64,000 bases of DNA from Dugong dugon (taxonomy: Eukaryota; Chordata; Mammalia; Sirenia; Dugongidae), in NCBI GenBank assembly GCA_030035585.1, contig CM057475.1, positions 629,501 to 693,500 of the forward strand, in the 5' to 3' direction. Of this stretch, positions 60,601 to 64,000 are shown one piece after another. Under the pieces are notes generated by a model, which searched no databases, was not told the origin of the DNA, and saw only the letters and a program-made list of their open reading frames with translations. Within the stretch, counting starts at the first letter, position 1, and every line of letters begins with the position of its first letter. A program made the translations under genes and the position numbers.

Positions 60601-61769
60601 GAATGCCTCCCGGAATGCTAGAAAGCCTGAACGGCTTCAACTAGTTGAAAGGGAAAAAAGTCTTAGGCTTTATCCAGGTAGACAATGCACAGGCAACGTT
60701 CTTAGGCATGTAACACAGAGGGACTTTCAAACACAGAAAGTGAATCGTGCTCCGTTCATCCCCAGGCTGAGAGCAACAAGCTCATGCTTTCTCTATCAGG
60801 CAGGGAAGAAGCTACATGCTCGTGTTAAGCACGAAAGCTTTAGTCAGCAAAACCGAACCTCTTCTGCTGTCCTCTAGCTGAAGGCAGACAATCTACCTGT
60901 TTAGCTTTGAAAGCCAATACTACCTTCATTCCTGGTAGGCAAACTTCCCTTTGAAAACCAGGGGATTCAAATACGTGCTAGGCCTGCACTCTCCGGCCTT
61001 CTCCCAAGCAGGGAACATTGGAGAAAGGAGCTTGTGCTGGGCAGACACTTTCTCCTAACAAAACTGAAAACTTAAGTAGATTCAGTTAAGCAGCTTGACG
61101 GAGAACGCTGTCGTTTGCTTTCTCTTTCATATGGTGAATAGGGAACTTAAACCTACTGCTACCAAAACTTTTACTCAGGGGAACTACGGTTTTGCCTCCC
61201 TCGCGTTGCAGAATGGGAGAAACGCGGTTTCTCTTCTCCTTTAGCGATACCGTTGTAAAGCCCTATTCTCAACTACGCAGCACAGAATACATCCCGGAAT
61301 GCTAGAAAGCCTGAACGGCTTCAACTAGTTGAAAGGGAAAAAAGTCTTAGGCTTTATCCAGGTAGACAATGCACAGGCAACGTTCTTAGGCATGTAACAC
61401 AGAGGGACTTTCAAACACAGAAAGTGAATCGTGCTCCGTTCATCCCCAGGCTGAGAGCAACAAGCTCATGCATTCTCTTGCAGGCAGGGAAGAAGCTACA
61501 TGCTGGTATTAAGCACACAAGCTTTAGTTACCAAAACTGAACCTCTTCTGCTGTCCTCTAGCTGAAGGCAGACAATCTACCAGTTTGACTTTGAAAGCCA
61601 CTAGTACCTTCTTTCCTGATAGGCAAAATTCCCTTTGAAAACCAGGGGATTCAAATACTTGCTAGGCCTGCACTCTCCAGCCTTCTCCCAAGCAGGGAAG
61701 ATTGGAGATAGCAGCTTGTGCTGGCCGGACACTTTCTTCTAACAAAACTGAAAACTTAAGTAGATTCAG
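57666..61769. repeat. 6-monomer HOR E2-F2-E1-F1-G-D (4104 bp)
   Basis: Monomers start at 57666, 58350, 59034, 59718, 60402 and 61086. The E1 monomer has a private TTACTGAGG (G at 59123) where all other monomers read TTACTCAGG. Confidence 0.94.
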
Positions 61770-64000
61770 TTAAGCAGCTTGAGGGAAACGCTAAGTTTTG
61801 GTTTGTCTTTCATATTGTTAAAGGGGAACTTAAACCTACTGCTAACAAAGTTTTTACTCAGGAGAACTAGGGTTTTGCCTCCTTCGCGTTCCAGAACGGG
61901 AGAAACGCGGTTTCTCTTCTCCTCCGGCGATACCGTCTGTAAAGCCCTATTCTCAGCTTCGCAGCACAGAATGCCTCCCGGAATACTGGAAAGCCAGAAC
62001 GGCTTCAAGTAGTTGAAAGGGAAAAAAGTCTTAGGCTTTATCCAGGTAGACAATGCACAGGCAACGTTCTTAGGCATGAAACACAGAGAGACTTTCAAAC
62101 ACAGAAAGTGAATCGTGCTCCGTTCATCCCCAGGCTGAGAGCAACAAGCTCATGCTTTCTCTTGCAGGCAGGGAAGAAGCTACATGCTGATGTTAAGCAC
62201 ACAAGCTTGAGTTACAAAAACTGAACCTATTCTGCTGTCCTCTAGCTGAAGGCAGACAATCTACCTGTTTGGCTTTGAAAGCCAATACTACCTTCATTCC
62301 TGGTAGGCAAACTTCCCTTTGAAAACCAGGGGATTCAAATACGTGCTAGGCCTGCACTCTCCAGCCTTCTCCCAAGCAGGGAACATTGGAGAAAGCAGCT
62401 TGTGCTGGGCGGACACTTTCTCCTAACAAAACTGAAAACTTAAGTAGATTCAGTTAAGCAGCTTGACGGAGAACGCTAAGTTTTGGTTTCTCTTTCATAT
62501 TGTTAAAGGGGAACTTAAACCTACTGCTAACAAAGTTTTTACTCAGGAGAACTAGGCTTTTGCCTCCCTCGCGTTCCAGAATGGGAGAAACGCGGTTTCT
62601 CTTCTCCTTTAGCGATACCGTTGTAAAGCCCTATTCTCAACTACGCAGCACAGAATGCCTCCCGGAATGCTAGAAAGCCTGAACGGCTTCAACTAGTTGA
62701 AAGGGAAAAAAGTCTTAGGCTGTATCCAGGTAGACAATGCACAGGCAACGTTCTTAGGCATGTAACAGAGAGGGACTTTCAAACACAGAAAGTGAATCGT
62801 GCTCCGTTCATCCCCAGGCTGAGAGCAACAAGCTCATGCTTTCTCTTTCAGGCAGGGAAGAAGCTACATGCTGGTGTTAAGCACACAAGCTTTAGTCAGC
62901 AAAACCTAACCTCTTCTGCTATCCTCTAGCTGAAGGCAGACAATCTACCTGTTTGGCTTTGAAAGCCACTAGTACCTTCTTTCCTGATAGGCAAAATTCC
63001 CTTTGAAAACCAGGGGATTCAAATACTTGCTAGGCCTGCACTCTCCAGCCTTCTCCCAAGCAGGGAAGATTGGAGATAGCAGCTTGTGCTGGCCGGACAC
63101 TTTCTTCTAACAAAACTGAAAACTTAAGTAGATTCAGTTAAGCAGCTTGAGGGAAAAGCTAAGTTTTGGTTTCTCTTTCATATTGTTAAAGGGGAACTTA
63201 AACCTACTGCTAACAAAGTTTTTACTGAGGAGAACTAGGGTTTTGCCTCCTTCGCGTTCCAGAACGGGAGAAACGCGGTTTCTCTTCTCCTCCGGCGATA
63301 CCGTCTGTAAAGCCCTATTCTCAGCTTCGCAGCACAGAATGCCTCCCGGAATACTGGAAAGCCAGAACGGCTTCAAGTAGTTGAAAGGGAAAAAAGTCTT
63401 AGGCTTTATCCAGGTAGACAATGCACAGGCAACGTTCTTAGGCATGAAACACAGAGAGACTTTCAAACACAGAAAGTGAATCGTGCTCCGTTCATCCCCA
63501 GGCTGAGAGCAACAAGCTCATGCTTTCTCTTGCAGGCAGGGAAGAAGCTACATGCTGATGTTAAGCACACAAGCTTGAGTTACAAAAACTGAACCTATTC
63601 TGCTGTCCTCTAGCTGAAGGCAGACAATCTACCTGTTTGGCTTTGAAAGCCAATACTACCTTCATTCCTGGTAGGCAAACTTCCCTTTGAAAACCAGGGG
63701 ATTCAAATACGTGCTAGGCCTGCACTCTCCAGCCTTCTCCCAAGCAGGGAACATTGGAGAAAGCAGCTTGTGCTGGGCGGACACTTTCTCCTAACAAAAC
63801 TGAAAACTTAAGTAGATTCAGTTAAGCAGCTTGACGGAGAACGCTAAGTTTTGGTTTCTCTTTCATCTTGTGAAAGGGGAACTTAAACCTACTGCTAACA
63901 AAGTTTTTACTCAGGAGAACTAGGCTTTTGCCTCCCTCGCGTTCCAGAATGGGAGAAACGCGGTTTCTCTTCTCCTTTAGCGATACCGTTGTAAAGCCCT
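61770..64000. repeat. Partial 6-monomer HOR, cut by the right edge
   Basis: Monomers start at 61770 (E2), 62454 (F2), 63138 (E1) and 63822 (F1, only 179 bp inside the window). E1 shares TTACTGAGG (G at 63227) with the E1 4104 bp upstream. E2 carries GTTTGTC (G at 61805), seen elsewhere only at 30350. The array continues beyond the window. Confidence 0.93.

Larger units (their letters stand above)
1..64000. repeat. Satellite DNA array, ~684 bp monomer with higher-order repeats
   Basis: The motif TTAAGCAGCTTGA (G after GATTCTG- rather than GATTCAG-) recurs at 94 positions from 231 to 63822, spaced 682, 683 or 684 bp, always in the same orientation. No non-satellite sequence interrupts it and there is no inversion. 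Most monomers carry one AAGCTT and one CTTAAG site. Monomer types differ by scattered substitutions and 1 bp indels, while copies of the same type in different HORs are nearly identical, which is the signature of HOR organisation. No gene is supported anywhere. The satellite family is not one I recognise. A centromeric or pericentromeric location is inferred from the architecture alone. Confidence 0.97.

Noticed and set aside
1..64000. Primate alpha satellite, because 684 is 4 x 171
   Set aside because: No 171 bp internal period is visible, and the sequence does not resemble the alpha-satellite consensus as I know it.
1..64000. CRISPR array or bacterial repeat locus
   Set aside because: The repeating unit is hundreds of bases long with no short repeat/unique spacer alternation, no cas genes, and no bacterial genes in 64 kb.
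1..64000. Tandem LTR or transposon copies
   Set aside because: No coding domains, terminal repeats, target-site duplications or poly(A) tracts are seen, and monomers abut directly without boundaries.

Overview
The whole 64 kb window is one uninterrupted satellite DNA array in a single orientation. I see no protein-coding gene, RNA gene, CRISPR array or transposon, and no unique sequence. The basic unit is a monomer of about 684 bp (682-684). It occurs as 93 complete copies plus a partial copy at each edge, so the array continues past both ends. I phase each monomer at the conserved motif TTAAGCAGCTTGA. A long homogeneous array built from higher-order repeats (HORs) is typical of eukaryotic centromeric or pericentromeric heterochromatin. 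That points to a eukaryote, perhaps an animal, but I recognise neither the satellite family nor the species. It does not resemble primate alpha satellite as I know it.

Monomers fall into diagnostic types, named here A, B, C, D, E1, E2, F1, F2, G, H and hybrids. Types are ordered into HORs. Block 1 (231-13900) is five consecutive, almost identical copies of a 4-monomer HOR, A-B-C-D, 2734 bp long; positions 1-230 are the tail of a preceding copy. Block 2 (13901-64000) is dominated by a 6-monomer HOR of 4104 bp, E-F-E-F-G-D. It is cleanest at 22107-30314 and 49458-64000. Pieces of the block 1 pattern (B-C-D, and A-type 3' halves) are embedded in it at 19373-22106, 34416-35099, 39885-40568 and 43988-46721.

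The stretch from about 29 to 47 kb is disordered. It holds hybrid monomers whose crossover points can be placed within tens of bases. It also holds a 5.47 kb tandem duplication (34416-39884 and 39885-45354) whose junction is a 682 bp B/F2 chimera, as expected from one unequal crossover. Private variants repeated exactly 4104 bp away show very recent duplication of HOR units in the right part.

Inside each monomer are a CpG-dense segment of about 120 bp, several short dyad symmetries, and traces of an older internal duplication of about 210 bp. Short open frames recur with the monomer period on both strands, but they look like by-products of the repeat. The likely role of the DNA is structural (centromere or heterochromatin). 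That is inference from architecture, not from any recognised protein or motif.
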